Of a stretch of DNA of 64,000 bases, positions 46,741 through 58,818 are shown piece by piece. Where the stretch lies: assembly GCA_050084985.1 (NCBI GenBank), contig JBITNC010000001.1:10540001-10604000 (forward strand), in the 5' to 3' direction. The DNA is from Nageia nagi. Taxonomy: Eukaryota > Pinophyta. Both the position numbers and the translations under genes were made by a program. Every line of letters begins with the position of its first letter. The stretch's first letter is position 1. Below the pieces are notes generated by a model that did not search any database, was not told the origin of the DNA, and was given only the letters and a program-made list of their open reading frames with translations.

Positions 46741-48307
46741 ACCATTTTAATTAGTGTTAATGAAATTTAGACACTATGATCAACACAATAAATTTACAAT
46801 AGAATAATGATACATTATATTCTTGATGAATGCGAGAATACAATTACAACACAATGGTAAGAAACTTTCATCGTGACGGTAGTAATGGACTTGGTTATCT
46901 TGTGACAAGCACCACTACATACTCAACTCAACAACCAATCCAACACAAGCACTTGCACAACCTCACAAAGGGAGCCTTCTCACACCAAAAATCTAACCTT
47001 CTCTTCACTTGAATAAATGATCACGAACATAGTGCAACAATTTGACACACTTATGACACTAAGATTCAAGACCCAACACACTTACAAACATTTTCACTTC
47101 TCACTCACAACTCGCTCTCAACTTCAACTCGACTTTACCTAACTTCACTTACAACTTCCCAACTTTAATCAAACTTGCTTTACATGCCCATAGCACCCTT
47201 CCATTTATAGACTAGAGAAGATAATCTTGATTTTCTAACATTTTAAGAATATCTTGAATTTAAAATACATTATATCTCCATCTCTAGAAATATTCAAATC
47301 ACTTTTTAAACCATCCATGAGATGCCACATAGATCTTTTGCAACAAACCTTTTCGAAACTTCTTTTGAATATTAACTATTTGCATATCATCACATCTCTT
47401 TATGCCACATAACCTTATGAATAATTCTAGAATATATATCTTCTAGATATTACCCATTATTATTTCTTGCACTTATCACTACTTTCACCATCGACTTTTT
47501 ACCATTTACCATTTACTTTTTACCATTTAACGGGTACTATTAACTTTTACCATTTACCATAGTACACTTGTATTACTAATAATTGTTATGTCACTATCTC
47601 TTTATTTTGACTATGTTGTTATTCCATTGTGGCACTCATTGTAGCTTATTGGTGGGCATCATTATCTTGCACACAAGCTGGCACCAAGGCACTATTAATG
47701 ATTATGAAACATACCGGCTACATAGAGATATCATATATTTATAGGAAAAATTTAACGACATACCTTTGTATTTCCTTATTTACTACTATTGTCCTTGATC
47801 ACTACCGCAAAGAATTGCATATTGGGTGTTATGTGATCCTTTTTTGATTCCAGTGGATTCCCTCCAAAATATTCCTCCATCAGTTGCATCTTACTTTATT
47901 CCTTGTGAAATACCAAGAGACCCACCCAAAAAGGACATCCTACTCTTATATGACCACCTCACTAAATAAAAATTTAGAAGGAATAATTCAATACTTCAAA
48001 CCCCAACATCTATTGAACTATTTTGGAGCGGCAATGACTTACTATGTTTGATCGCCCTCACTCCCAATTCGGCCCACCCCTTTGTCCAGGTGCTCCCCTG
48101 ATCAACCATGCGTTGACAAGGTAGGTTCAGCTGTGCAAATAATGCGCTTGTTGCGCACAAGTTGACAATTTGTTGCCACTTCGCAGTTTTATCCACACCA
48201 TGCAAGGTTTTGACAAGATTTTGGCCTTCCATGGGGCTTTACGCCTACAACCCTTGTCCTGCTCCTCTACAACACTTTTCACAAATCCCAATTTCCAAGA
48301 GCTTCCC
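46741..48307 (-). other. 5' part of the LINE upstream of ORF1
   Basis: No recognised coding. It contains a low-complexity stretch near 47480-47565 with TTTACCAT words and a GC-richer end at 48000-48300 next to the insertion point. Part of this 1.5 kb may be another old insertion, but no borders could be found. Confidence 0.45.
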
Positions 48308-48309
48308 AT

Positions 48310-49680
48310 AACATAGGTGGTGGTGTTAAGCATATGATATCGTAACTTTTCCATAGCAAAATCTATAGCATAGCACTACTTCTCAATTTAGGTGTACCTT
48401 GTTTTATAGTCTATCAAAGTTTTACTCATGTAGTAAATGACTATTTATTTACTAGTTTCATATTTTTGAGTTAACATTGCACCTAATGCTTCGATTGTGG
48501 CTGAAACATAGATCTACAATGGCTTGTCCATTTCTTAAGGATTCAAAATTGGATCATTAGGAAGATATTCTTTAATGGCATCAAAAGCTTTTTGACATTT
48601 CTCATCCCATTCAAATTTTACATTCTTCTTGAGGATGTGAGTAAGAACATGTATCCACTAGCTGAGATATAAATTAGTTTATTGTTTGAATTTTACCTTG
48701 AAAACTTAACTCTTTTATATTTGATGGTGGATACATTTCTGTAATTACATTGACTTTTTTGGGATCCACTTCTATTCGTCCTTTTGAAACAATGAAACTC
48801 AACAACTTTTTAGAAGATACCCCACATGCACATTTTTGAGGTTTCAATCTTGTCTCGTATTGTTGCAGCCTTTGAAAAATCCATCTTAAATCTTGTAAGT
48901 AATTGTTCATTTTCTTTGATGTGGAAAGAAGATCACCCACATATACCTATAAAGAATGATGGATCAAATCATTAAACATGGTGAGTATAACTCTTTGATA
49001 TGTTGTGCCGACATTCTTGAGACCAAAGGGATCACCACACAGCAAATTGTACCTAATGAAGTGGTAAATGTTGTCTTATGTTGATCTTCTAGATTCATTC
49101 TGATCTGATTATATTTTGAAAAACCATCTATGAATGTCAGAATCTCATGTTCTACCATAGAATCAATCAAAAATTATATCTATATTTGGAAGTGGAAAAT
49201 TATCTTTTGAACATGGATTGTTAATATCTTCAAAATCTTTACATACCTTTATCTCTCCACTAGGCATAGTTATAGGAACGATATTAGAGCTCCATGGGGA
49301 ATAATCAATTGCTATAATTAACTTAATTTTAAAATATGTTTCTATTGCTTTTTTTATTAATAGGGCAACTTTAGGTTGAATCTTTCTCAATTTCTATTTT
49401 ATGGGTTTAGCATCTTCATGAACAAGTTATTCATGATAAATTCTGGATCTAAACCGAGCATATCATCATAAGACCATACAAAAATATCTGAAAATTCTAT
49501 TTGGAGGGCTTTTTACTTATCTTGTTCTTCCTTTGAAAGTTGTGCTCCTACTTTGATTGGCTTTGGATCTTCTTCAATTCCAATATTGATACCAACTACA
49601 TCCCAAATCAACAAGGGGGACTCACCTCTCACTAAGGTGGGGTAGGTAGGATTCCTAACCTTGCTCCTACTCAAGTATTG
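48310..49680 (-). pseudogene. Gypsy reverse transcriptase and first RNase H
   Basis: Pre-RT sequence reads IFVWSYDDMLGLDPEFIMNN near 49440-49510. RT at 49163-49390 has DYSPWSSNIVPITMPSGEIK and CSKDNFPLPNIDIIFD, followed by LTFIDGFSKYNQIRMNLEDQHKT in part at 48964-49170. The catalytic box is YVGD instead of YVDD (48935-48950), with a stop just before it. RNase H near 48330-48540 includes YHMLNTTTYVM, where the LINE inserted. Inactive. Confidence 0.85.
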
Positions 49681-50141
49681 CCCTTCCTCATCCTTAAAAT
49701 AGGAGGATGCTGTTCAACTTTTACTTTAGCTCTGCAATTGCTTTTGTAACTTCATTTTTACCTAAACATAAGACCTGCCTCTCTGTATGAATGATTCAAA
49801 TGGCGTTTGGAATTGCCTTAAGTGATCATTCTATATACATTCTTGAGTCACTTAACTTGAATGTCTGAATGATTGCAAGTTCCCCTTGAGTTCAGGTGTC
49901 TTAATCAGTTGGCATGAAGCACATTCTTGAAGACCTATGTGAGCAGGCATGCCCTCTTATCTAGCTCTGCAAGCTTACCTGCATTCAGTTATTGCAAAGA
50001 GCAAATTGTTACCCAAATAATTTACTCGTGCATACAGAACTCATAAGCTAGCAAAATCTACTTACATTGACTAGCGCTTTTTCTAAGAAATTTCTTTCTA
50101 AATGTTGACCTTTTTGTGCTGTGTTTTCACTTGTTCTGCAG
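49681..50141 (+). other. Sequence upstream of the first visible MORC exon, probably intron
   Basis: Non-coding, T-rich toward its end, closing with the acceptor TGTTCTGCAG at 50132-50141. The acceptor implies at least one upstream exon, probably untranslated, because the next in-frame ATG is only seven bases after the acceptor. Confidence 0.6.
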
Positions 50142-50147
50142 AAAATC

Positions 50148-53100
50148 ATGACCCTTCAAGAGGTTATAGATCTTAGCAGTGATGATGAGGAAAGCATGGA
50201 TGATATGCATGCTGAAGATGAAAAAGCAGAGGCTACATTTCCAAGCTCAGACAAGGATATCAGGAAGGGTTATAATATAACTGATACTGTTAAACAGGAA
50301 TGTACAGAACAAGCTACTGATTTAGTAGATTCGGTAAAAGGAAACACTTTTGCAATGAGTAAACATGTTCATAATCCTATTGCAGCACCTGATCAGAGAG
50401 TTCCGCTGCAAACATCATATAGAGATTTGCGTCAGCCAAGTGCAGCAGTGCCACAATATTCTGCACAAGCTGGCTTATGTCGGCAGTTTTGGAAAGCTGG
50501 CGACTATGAAGTGCGATCGACTGTGAAAACAGCCATCCAAAGTATTACATCTTTGTAACATATAAATTAATTTGCTTCAACATCATCCATAAAATGCAGA
50601 TTTAAAGTTATTTGTTGTTTTTTTTGTGTGCATGTTTCTCTGTTTATAGCTAGCTCTACATTGGATAGAAGCTAGTTAATGCTATCTAAATATTATTTTG
50701 ATGTTTCAGGTGGCATGGATCATGTTCGTGTACATCCAAAATTTCTTCATTCTAATGCCACTTCTCATAAGTGGGCACTTGGTGGTACACTCCAAAGATT
50801 ATTCAAATAATATATTCTGAACTTTGAGTTTGTGGTCAAGTAATTTTCTCACATCTTTTTTCTGCTTTATTTGTGTTATATGGTATACAGCTATTGCAGA
50901 GTTGCTCGACAATGCAGTTGATGAGGTGAATTGTCTTTGTTATTATTCTGTTAAGACGTGTTTCTTTTCACCATTTGTACTTGCTCTCTTCTGAAACATG
51001 TCTTGATTTGTTTAACTGCATTTATCTTTCCTTGCTTATTGATATTTGAAAAACAGATACCTAATGGAGCCACATTTGTCAATGTGGATAAGATAGCATG
51101 CCCTCGGGATAACAGTCCTGCGTTACTTGTTCAAGGTATTTTTCAATCTTTGTAAATGTGTGGTCGAATTTTCATTTCAGAATATTAGGAGAAACCCCTT
51201 CTTCTCTCATTTAATTTTGTCAGAAACAAAATTAGTTGTGTTTATTAGATATCATTAAACGTTTTTCTTGTGAAGACTTCTAATGTCAAGTGTAAACTTA
51301 ATTATCTTGAAGATGATGGAGGAGGAATGGACCCCGATTGTATACGACAATGCATGAGTTTAGGTTACTCAAGGAAAAACACCAACTCTACAATTGGGCA
51401 GTGTATGTAGTAAATTCTGTATGTCCTTTTTCATACTCTTTCTAGCATATCACTCATAAGGCATACTTTTCATTTGGTGCATATTGTATGAACTGATTTC
51501 ATTCATTTTCAGATGGAAATGGGTTCAAGACAAGTACAATGAGATTAGGAGCTGATGTCATAGTTTTCAGCTGTTGCAATCACCACAGGTGTGTAGACTT
51601 TTGATAATTAGAGTGCGAGTTAAAGGGACATCTTTTTGCAATATGTATTTAGCTAATATAACTTGAGTGCATACTTTGTAGTTTGCAGTGAATAACAGGT
51701 ACATACTCTATTAGATATTAATGATAAATATAATATATGGGAGGCATTATAAAGTCACATTTTTAGTTAGAAATATAGTTGTTAGAAAGTTTGAAAATTC
51801 ATACTGTTTCGTTGTAATGAAGGTAATACAAAGATAGGTGATGAGATTAGGTTATAGTTGTTAAAAGTCTGCAAAAGATTAAGACAAACATGATTATTTC
51901 CAACCAAGTGATATCTGTTAAAAAATAAAAAATTACTGCAATTTATTCAAATATTACAAATAGAAGGAAAAATGACATCGGGTACACAATTTTAAAGAAC
52001 ATAATTTAATCTGATCAATTTAGTAATATTCTACTCTAGGGCCCCACATGCTGCTTCACACATTTGTATCTCATAGTCCCATTGACCGCTTTTGGTCACC
52101 TGTGGAGATTAATATATTTTCTTTTTTTCTTTCTTTCTCCATTTTCAATTATTTTTTTGAGTTTTTATTTATTTTTTCTGATTATATCTTATTTATTATA
52201 CAAATTTTTTCACAGTGCTTGACAATAAATTGCCAATCACATTTTTTGCACCTCTGGCTTAGCTGGTTAATAAGCACCCACCAAATCATTTTCAAATTAT
52301 AATAAATACTATTTCATATTTTTCCTAATTCTTTTATGCTCGAAGCAAATCTTTGCTGCTTGTTGTGAATTCTGATTATGTGGTCTCTTTTTCTGATGAC
52401 TCTTTTGGCTTTTCCTGCGTTGCTTTTTGGAATTGGTCCTTTCTTTCTCAAGGAGCTTTTTATTATCTTGTCAACAATTTACTCCACACTTCAATTCCGT
52501 TCCTTACAGAGACAATATTTTATTTCTCCATGTGTCTTGTTGTCTATTTCTTGTGGCATGGAGTTGGTGAATTTCAGTAGATATAATTTTAGTGCAGCAC
52601 AAGCTATTTTGCTTATAAATGCAAGATAAAAGTTACTAAATACATATAATATGGGCAAGCTATAAGCTATCCATAATACAAAATACAAACTATAAGTTAT
52701 CTACAACAGGAAGATATTCAACAACTCAAACTGATAAGTAGCATATATGGCTGCGACCAAGAACTATAAGTCTGATCGCTAAATTCAATTTGATTTCAGC
52801 ATTGTTTCTGTTGTTTTTGACTAAAGGAGCAGTTACTCTCTGCTTTTAATGATCAGATTCTTTGTCAGTCAGAAGTGATTCTTTTAGTAAGTTTTCGGAT
52901 GCATCTCTTGGCACTAACCTAGATTCTTACATGAGATGCACACACATCTGAGTTCAGGCTTAGCTGCTTTTGGCATTTTAATGTGTTGTTTAACTGAATG
53001 TGTTATGTAACAGTATGTCAACTCAAAGTATTGGACTTCTTTCATATACCTTCTTAAGGGAGACTGGGCATGAAGATATTGTGGTGCCAATGGTGAGCTT

Positions 53101-53406
53101 GTAGGAGATTACCCTCTGTAAATTAATATTCAAGTGATGCAATCATTTTGCTTATGGATTAAAATTGTTATTTTTGGAGTAGCAGGATGTGATGTTTTCA
53201 AAACCATATTGAATGGAATATTTATTCGCTTGGATATTGCCTTGCAAGATCTCATTTTTCAAAGCTAATTATAGGTGGATTACGAAATATTACCAGGAGG
53301 AGTACAAAAAAAGTTAATTAGTTCCACTACAGAGGACTGGTCTCAGAATTTATCCATACTCTTGCAATGGTCTCCTTACACGTCAGAATCTGATCTCCTC
53401 AAGCAA
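50148..53406 (+). CDS. MORC-family GHKL ATPase (CRT1/DMS11-like), exons for the first 320 residues
   Basis: Eight exons join in frame: 50148-50541, 50710-50784, 50891-50925, 51057-51135, 51313-51402, 51513-51588, 53014-53092 and 53275-53406. All introns are GT-AG and the phases agree. The ATG at 50148 is preferred over an upstream GTG because an acceptor lies between them. Visible features: acidic N-terminus with VIDLSSDDEES (residues 6-16); [40 protein letters not shown], ATPase N box with Asn164, in part; DDGGGMD at 195-201; IGQYGNGFKTSTMRLGAD around 222-237; TQSIGLLSYTFLRETGH; SILLQWSPYTSESDLL. Plant MORC proteins act in the nucleus in gene silencing, chromatin compaction and immunity. C-terminal exons are not visible; a donor (GTAAGT) at 53407 shows that the gene continues. 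Exons carry no stops or shifts, so it may be functional. Confidence 0.92.
51589..53013 (+). other. Intron 6 of the MORC gene
   Basis: The 1.4-kb intron is the longest internal intron seen between confirmed exons. It is AT-rich, with T-rich blocks near 52100-52200. Open frames at 52048-52629 have no domain and no splice support. Confidence 0.75.
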
Positions 53407-55060
53407 GTAAGTTCCAACAGATATACCTTTGTGTGAATGTGTTCACTGTTTTTATATACACCACTTTTTTGCAATAAGAAAAGCATTTCGTTGCCGGTGA
53501 AAATTGAATATCATATTTATTCGATGTCTGTTAAAAATTAAAATATTGATAGGATGTTTGTATGTGTATAAATGCTCTTTACATTGTAATAAATAAGTTT
53601 GTGTTTGTATACTTTAGTGGGCATTAGCACTGTTAAAAATAAATTCAATAAGGTGTTAGAATTTAGCATGTGCTTAAATAACCTTTTAAGTAACTGTGAT
53701 CTGTAATTTTTTTAATGAATTTCCAGATACTCACACTTGATTTTCTTGTCTAAAAAGTGCTTGAGATTTTAGGAGAAACTAAATGAATTGCAGAAGAAAA
53801 AAAATAATCAACACACATTCACAAAAAGAAATACAACAATTTATCCTGGTTCGGCCCTCTTCAGCCTCCATCCAGCAAAAGCTTCCTTTCAATTAATGGT
53901 GGTGTTATTCTGGTGAGTACAAATGCCTAACAAAGGCTTGCAAACTCTTCTTTCTCTCCTCTCCCAACTTGACACTGTTATAAATGGTAGATTACTACAA
54001 TCTGCAGCTCCCTGGCTTACAGAAAAGTTGCTAGCTTTAGCAATCTATATTTCCCCAGTGTCAAAATCTGGACTCGGTCTCAAGGTTATTACAGTCTCCT
54101 TTCACTTATGTGAGTGAATATCTGCAACCTATTACAAAGACTCTAATTTAAAATCCAGCTCCCTGACTTACACAGGCAGCCTCTTATATTTTTTCATAGA
54201 GGACTTAATTTGGCCGGTGATTTTTACATACAACCAGCCTTGAGCCCGAATTGGGCAATAGCAATTAAGATTGCTATTGCTGTGATCCATACACCCTAAC
54301 TTAAGAGTTCACTTTGGATCTCATACTTAATTTTTTTTAATGCTTGTGGAAATAATAATAAATCAATCATACACAAGATTGACACAAATATTTACCCTGG
54401 TTCGACCAATGTGGTCTACATAAAGCTACAAATGAGTGATTCTTCATTAGGTAGATCCTCCATTACATCATCCAAAATGATCAGAAACCCTACTTCCCAC
54501 ATCTCGATGGAAGCACTTTCAACTTTTCGCTGAAAGACTTTAAACAAGCTCCTTCTTGACCACTTTACTTGGACACAACTTGAAGGTCATTTCACCTCAA
54601 AGATCACCTCTCACAACAATAACATTATGTGTTAAGTTCACACATAGCAAGCTTGCCACTAACTTAGCATGCTTTGTCACAATGCTTTTTGCCACCCTTG
54701 CATTATGAGATCTCACCTAACACATTTACAAATATGGTGCAACTCTCACACAGAGTTTTTTGCACCCTACACAAAACACACTTCATGCCTAAGGCATGGA
54801 ACTCTCCCTACAACGGGAATTTTCCCAAGAGCGGAATTATCCCAAAAAGGGGAATTAACTTCTTCCATACTCCATGTTTCCTTTTATAACATTGAGGGAT
54901 TACAATTTTGGAGTTTATGGTTACATTCAAATAATTACGCCGAGAGGCGTTTCTACAGCTACAGCATGGGGGGTGGAGTGGGGGAGCAAAATGTCGCATG
55001 TGAGTCCGTCCGTTAAACAATTGGCAGGAAAATAATTTTTTTAAAATTAAAATTATATAG
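53407..55060. other. Region after MORC exon 8 with LTR-like debris
   Basis: It opens with a splice donor, so at least the first part is intron. Two segments resemble LTR starts of plant retroelements: near 53790-53870 (TTTATCCTGGTTCGGCC) and near 54385-54420 (TTTACCCTGGTTCGACC). The second may end near 55017 (TTAAACA). No coding domain, primer site or paired copy was found, so element type is unknown. Confidence 0.4.
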
Positions 55061-58000
55061 CCGATTGAAATATTCAAAGACACATCTTTTCAAAAATTAT
55101 TATACAAATGGAAGGAAGAATATCAAACATCATAAAAATTCATTCCCAAATCAATCGAGAGATGCAGTGAATTCGAACAAGCAAAGTTGGAACAAAAGAT
55201 TGTAAAAACAGAAGAGAACTTTAATTTTATTGTAAGTTAATTCTCTGCTATTGTAAATATATTTTTACTGTAATATTTCTTATTCTTATTTTACATACAA
55301 TTTATACTCTGAATTCTTTTGCGCTTCTTATCTTGCTGTTCGCATAAAACTTTATCAAAAAATGCTCTGAATTCACAAAGTTTTACATGTCTTGGTCTAA
55401 CATATTCGTTGTTGATGCCTTCTTTTCATTAGAAAGTTATTCAATAAAATCAACACAAGATCATAAAATCCCCATTATACCAAATTAATTTAGTTTATAT
55501 TGTTTCCATCACATTTCGTGGTTTTCAATTTGCCATGCATCTCCACCACGCAGTGCCAATGCACTTCTACTTTGATATTTGAATAAGTAGATTGATATTT
55601 ATACTTTAACAGAGTCAATACAGTCATCCATAACATTATTTTATATGGTTGTCATTACATGTAGTGAATCCATATTATCGCCATAGTTTTTTGCTGGGCT
55701 CGGTAAACCTCTTGCCGAAAACTGTTGTGTATGCGTTCTGTCATAATATTATAATTTTATGGTATAAGAAAAAAATATTATAGGTATAATAAAAAATATA
55801 ACTAAAAAATTTCAAAAATATTTAAGAGGATGAAAAAATACATAAATTTTATTTAAGAGAAGAAAGAACACAAGTTCAGTCTCTCCAGTTCATACTTACA
55901 AAGAATGGTGAGGGCCATGCCCAATGTTCTTTCATTTACTGCTGTGAAGATACGTCATATGCAACAAGATCCAAATGATCTTATGCTATGATGGCAGAGT
56001 TGTCTCCTCATCTCCACATTTATCGTTTCACATGTTAAAAAGATCCAAATGATCTTATGATATTGCTATATCCAAGATAGGCGCCTCGAAATGATATCTC
56101 TCGGCGTTTTTTGATATATAAGGGGTTATATCAAAGCTAGTATGTGAAATTTTCTCTCTCACCATATTTGGCTCTATTTGCCAATTTTCATACTCCCGTG
56201 GCCCTCTTGGTTTAGCCCATATTAGTTTTGGTCTTCCTTTTATTTTGGCATATAGTTTTGATTTCTCATTAAAAACCCAAACTATTTTAATACCAAATAT
56301 TAACAATACCTAATTTTAATGGATTAAGCCCATATTATACCAAAATACCCTTTTAACCTCAAATAAGGTGACTCCCATTACATTTTGCCACTTGGTACTT
56401 AACTAGTAGTGGTCATCGAGTCAGATGAGGTGTTGACTGGCTTAACTAACGGTATCTTCTTCTATCTGTTCGTCATGTGGCTTCACATGCTAGTGCGGTC
56501 ATCGTATGGGTGGCTATGATGTCCAATAGTTAGTTGAGGTGGTCTAGCTGGCAAATAGTGGTCATGTTTCCCCTTGGTGGGGCCCATCCATCCTTCCATG
56601 TTGGCTACCTTTTATGAGTGGCGGGGTCCAAAACGATGTCGTTATCCTCCTCCACATTGTGAGTGGCCATGTTTCCCCTTGGCGAGCATGCGGTTTAGGT
56701 TGGCGGCTTAGTGATGAGAGATGGCTCACGTCGGTTCCTTTAGTGGCTTCATGTCCTGCGTTCGTTGGCGGGTTTTTTTTATGGTTGACAATGGAGTTTA
56801 TTTGCATGTCCATCTTCAAATGATGGTAACTTCCCAAGAAGTGCGGATGGTCTCCAACTAGACCTGTCCACCTTTTACCATCTAGCATACAAATGTTGTT
56901 TTCATTGTTGCCTATGCCTTACATTTGGCAATTTTTAAATGATTCTTTTGAATGGCATCTAATATTTGAATGGTATTAATCAATGTTTTCAACCTTGGTG
57001 ATTAATAAATCAAAAACCTTAATAAATAATAAATAATAATCTTTAATTATTATTTATTAAAACTTCAAACCTCTATATCGTTCAGATGGCCTCAGATTTT
57101 TTCGCTGTCAAAGACATCGCCGAGCTGGTGGAGTGAACTTTAACTTGGAGAGAACAAACACAATTTTTTTGTAACGATCTTAAAATCCATTTCGGATCAT
57201 GCTCTCCAATATATCTATTCTATTTTTCTGCTAACAAGATGTGCAAACTAAGCAGTAACTCCCTTGTCGGAATCTTTGTTTTGGCTAATTATAAAGAACA
57301 TATCATATTAGACTTTGACCTACGAATTGGGTGTTTGTTTTTTTCCATTATGCATTTGGACATGGAGTCTAAATATGATGCTATGGTGCACTCTTCATGG
57401 CAATAGAATCATGCTCAAATATCAATCGATAAATGCCCTTCTATCTTCGTTGGGTTCATCCCACTTTTGATGCGCTATTTGGTGCCTCCATCTTCCGTGT
57501 AGGCTTCCCAAAAATGGCACAAACCATTTGCTATACTTGGGCAGTTACATTGGTGCTATCTCTGTTATGATGCTTGATGGTCAAAACTATTGGCGGTCTT
57601 CAACAAATGAATGGCCTAATATGACATTTCCAACCTAGTAGATCCCTTCGAAGCTAATGTGAAGTTCAATCCATCGTGGCACCATTTATCAATTGATGTC
57701 ATTAAGGTGAGATGGTGTTGAGGTGTCCTCCCCTTTTCACACTACACAGGTTGCACGATTTCTTCAAAACATATGCCACTACTCTATACTGAGATGGCGA
57801 CTAGCAACTTGGCGTTCCCAAACTCTCTGACATCGTGGCATTACTCTTCCAACATGGCATCCTCCATTCGCTATCGTAAACTTTCACTGAATGCATTTCC
57901 CGAGCATCTTTGGTATTGGCCACTCATAATAATTGATATTTTACAAAATAAACCTTTTCCAAGATATAAAAATGCCAATACAAATATAATTTGAAATATT

Positions 58001-58818
58001 AAATTCCAAACTTATATAATCGATTAATAATAATAATCTTTAATTATTATTATTAATAAAACTTTGAATGGCCACAAATAACAAATCGGAGCTCAAATTT
58101 GCGAATTGTAAGAGATGTCAAGATCTTTACTTTGAAGAGATAAACATTTTCAAGGAAATCTTAAACTTCACCATTTCAACAGATCCAATTTCGGATCACA
58201 TTGCGGGCCACCCAAGTGAGCATCTTAATCTTGAGCATTTAAGGGTGGAGACTTTTCAGTTAGGGTTTCAAGTCTATATATGTGAAAGGGTTGGTCATTT
58301 GCACACATGCTTGATGATTCTTATTATTTTCTTGAAGACTATTTTAGTGAGCAATATCTTTCCTTCTGTAGGTAAAACCCTATTGAAGTGGCTGTAGGAA
58401 ACCTTGAAAGATTGCAAATCCTTTGGAGGCTTAAGACTAATAAACCCTAAGCTCATTTCCTTGTTGATAAATCCAATTAGGGTTCATACTAGATTACATG
58501 GTAGTTCTGCACGCCAGTACGCAAATATGAGTACCCAGTATGTGGTACGTTTGGATGTTGAGAATTCGGTACTTTGGTATGACATATATTTTTTTCTAAA
58601 ATACCACATTAACTTGCAAAAAAATAAGAATGACACACATAAATAACATTTTATAAGGAAAACCATGTCTATATTAACTCCCATAGATGATAACATGATG
58701 CAAAATCCAAAATAAGCCTTTATAGATGAGGCTTTACAAGTAAAATAGTAGGAAAATAGGTTATGTCAAAACATGAACAAAATGTAATGCAAAACATGAA
58801 CAAAATCAAACATAGTGT
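55061..58818. other. No gene recognised
   Basis: Mostly AT-rich, with a GC-richer patch at 56400-56900 in which CCATGTTTCCCCTTGG occurs twice (one copy as TCATGTTTCCCCTTGG). Palindromic AT blocks recur at 57019-57062 and 58023-58066. The plus-strand frame of 109 codons at 58068-58397 has no recognised domain. No later MORC exon was found here, although short exons could be missed. Confidence 0.4.

Larger units (their letters stand above)
41610..48307 (-). mobile_element. Near full-length LINE inserted in the gypsy RNase H
   Basis: A 15-bp target-site duplication ATAACATAGGTGGTG lies at 48308-48322 and at 41436-41450, with a one-mismatch repeat of it at 41595-41609. T-rich sequence after the left copy represents the A-rich tail of a minus-strand LINE. 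The interior carries ORF1 (DUF4283-like with a zinc knuckle) and ORF2 (endonuclease, RT, zf-RVT) in the proper order. The size of about 6.7 kb fits full-length plant L1 elements. Both ORFs are broken. Confidence 0.88.
40385..49680 (-). mobile_element. Ty3/gypsy retrotransposon (Tat-like) split by a LINE
   Basis: Order on the minus strand: pre-RT sequence (49400-49680), RT (48674-49390), first RNase H (48310-48620), then after the LINE at 41610-48307 the rest of RNase H, a second RNase H-like start and an integrase zinc region (40385-40705). RT before integrase is the gypsy order. Two RNase H-like segments are a hallmark of the Tat lineage. Neither LTR nor the integrase core was found, so both ends are lost or unrecognisable. 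Confidence 0.78.

Noticed and set aside
50121-50147. Upstream in-frame GTG extension of the first MORC exon
   Set aside because: A clear polypyrimidine tract and acceptor (TGTTCTGCAG) lie inside it; plant translation would use the ATG at 50148.
50782-50790. Donor GTGGTA at 50782 for MORC exon 2
   Set aside because: Using GTACAC at 50785 gives [17 protein letters not shown], which matches the conserved family sequence; the earlier donor deletes a conserved Gly.
52048-52688. Hydrophobic open frames in MORC intron 6
   Set aside because: T-rich intron sequence gives Phe/Leu-rich frames by chance; no start context, splice signals or domain.
53790-55017. Complete LTR element between the two GGTTCG-containing segments
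   Set aside because: The two segments are not copies of each other, and no primer site, polypurine tract or coding domain lies between them.
58068-58397. 109-codon plus-strand frame
   Set aside because: No recognised domain and unsupported start; kept only as part of a gap description.
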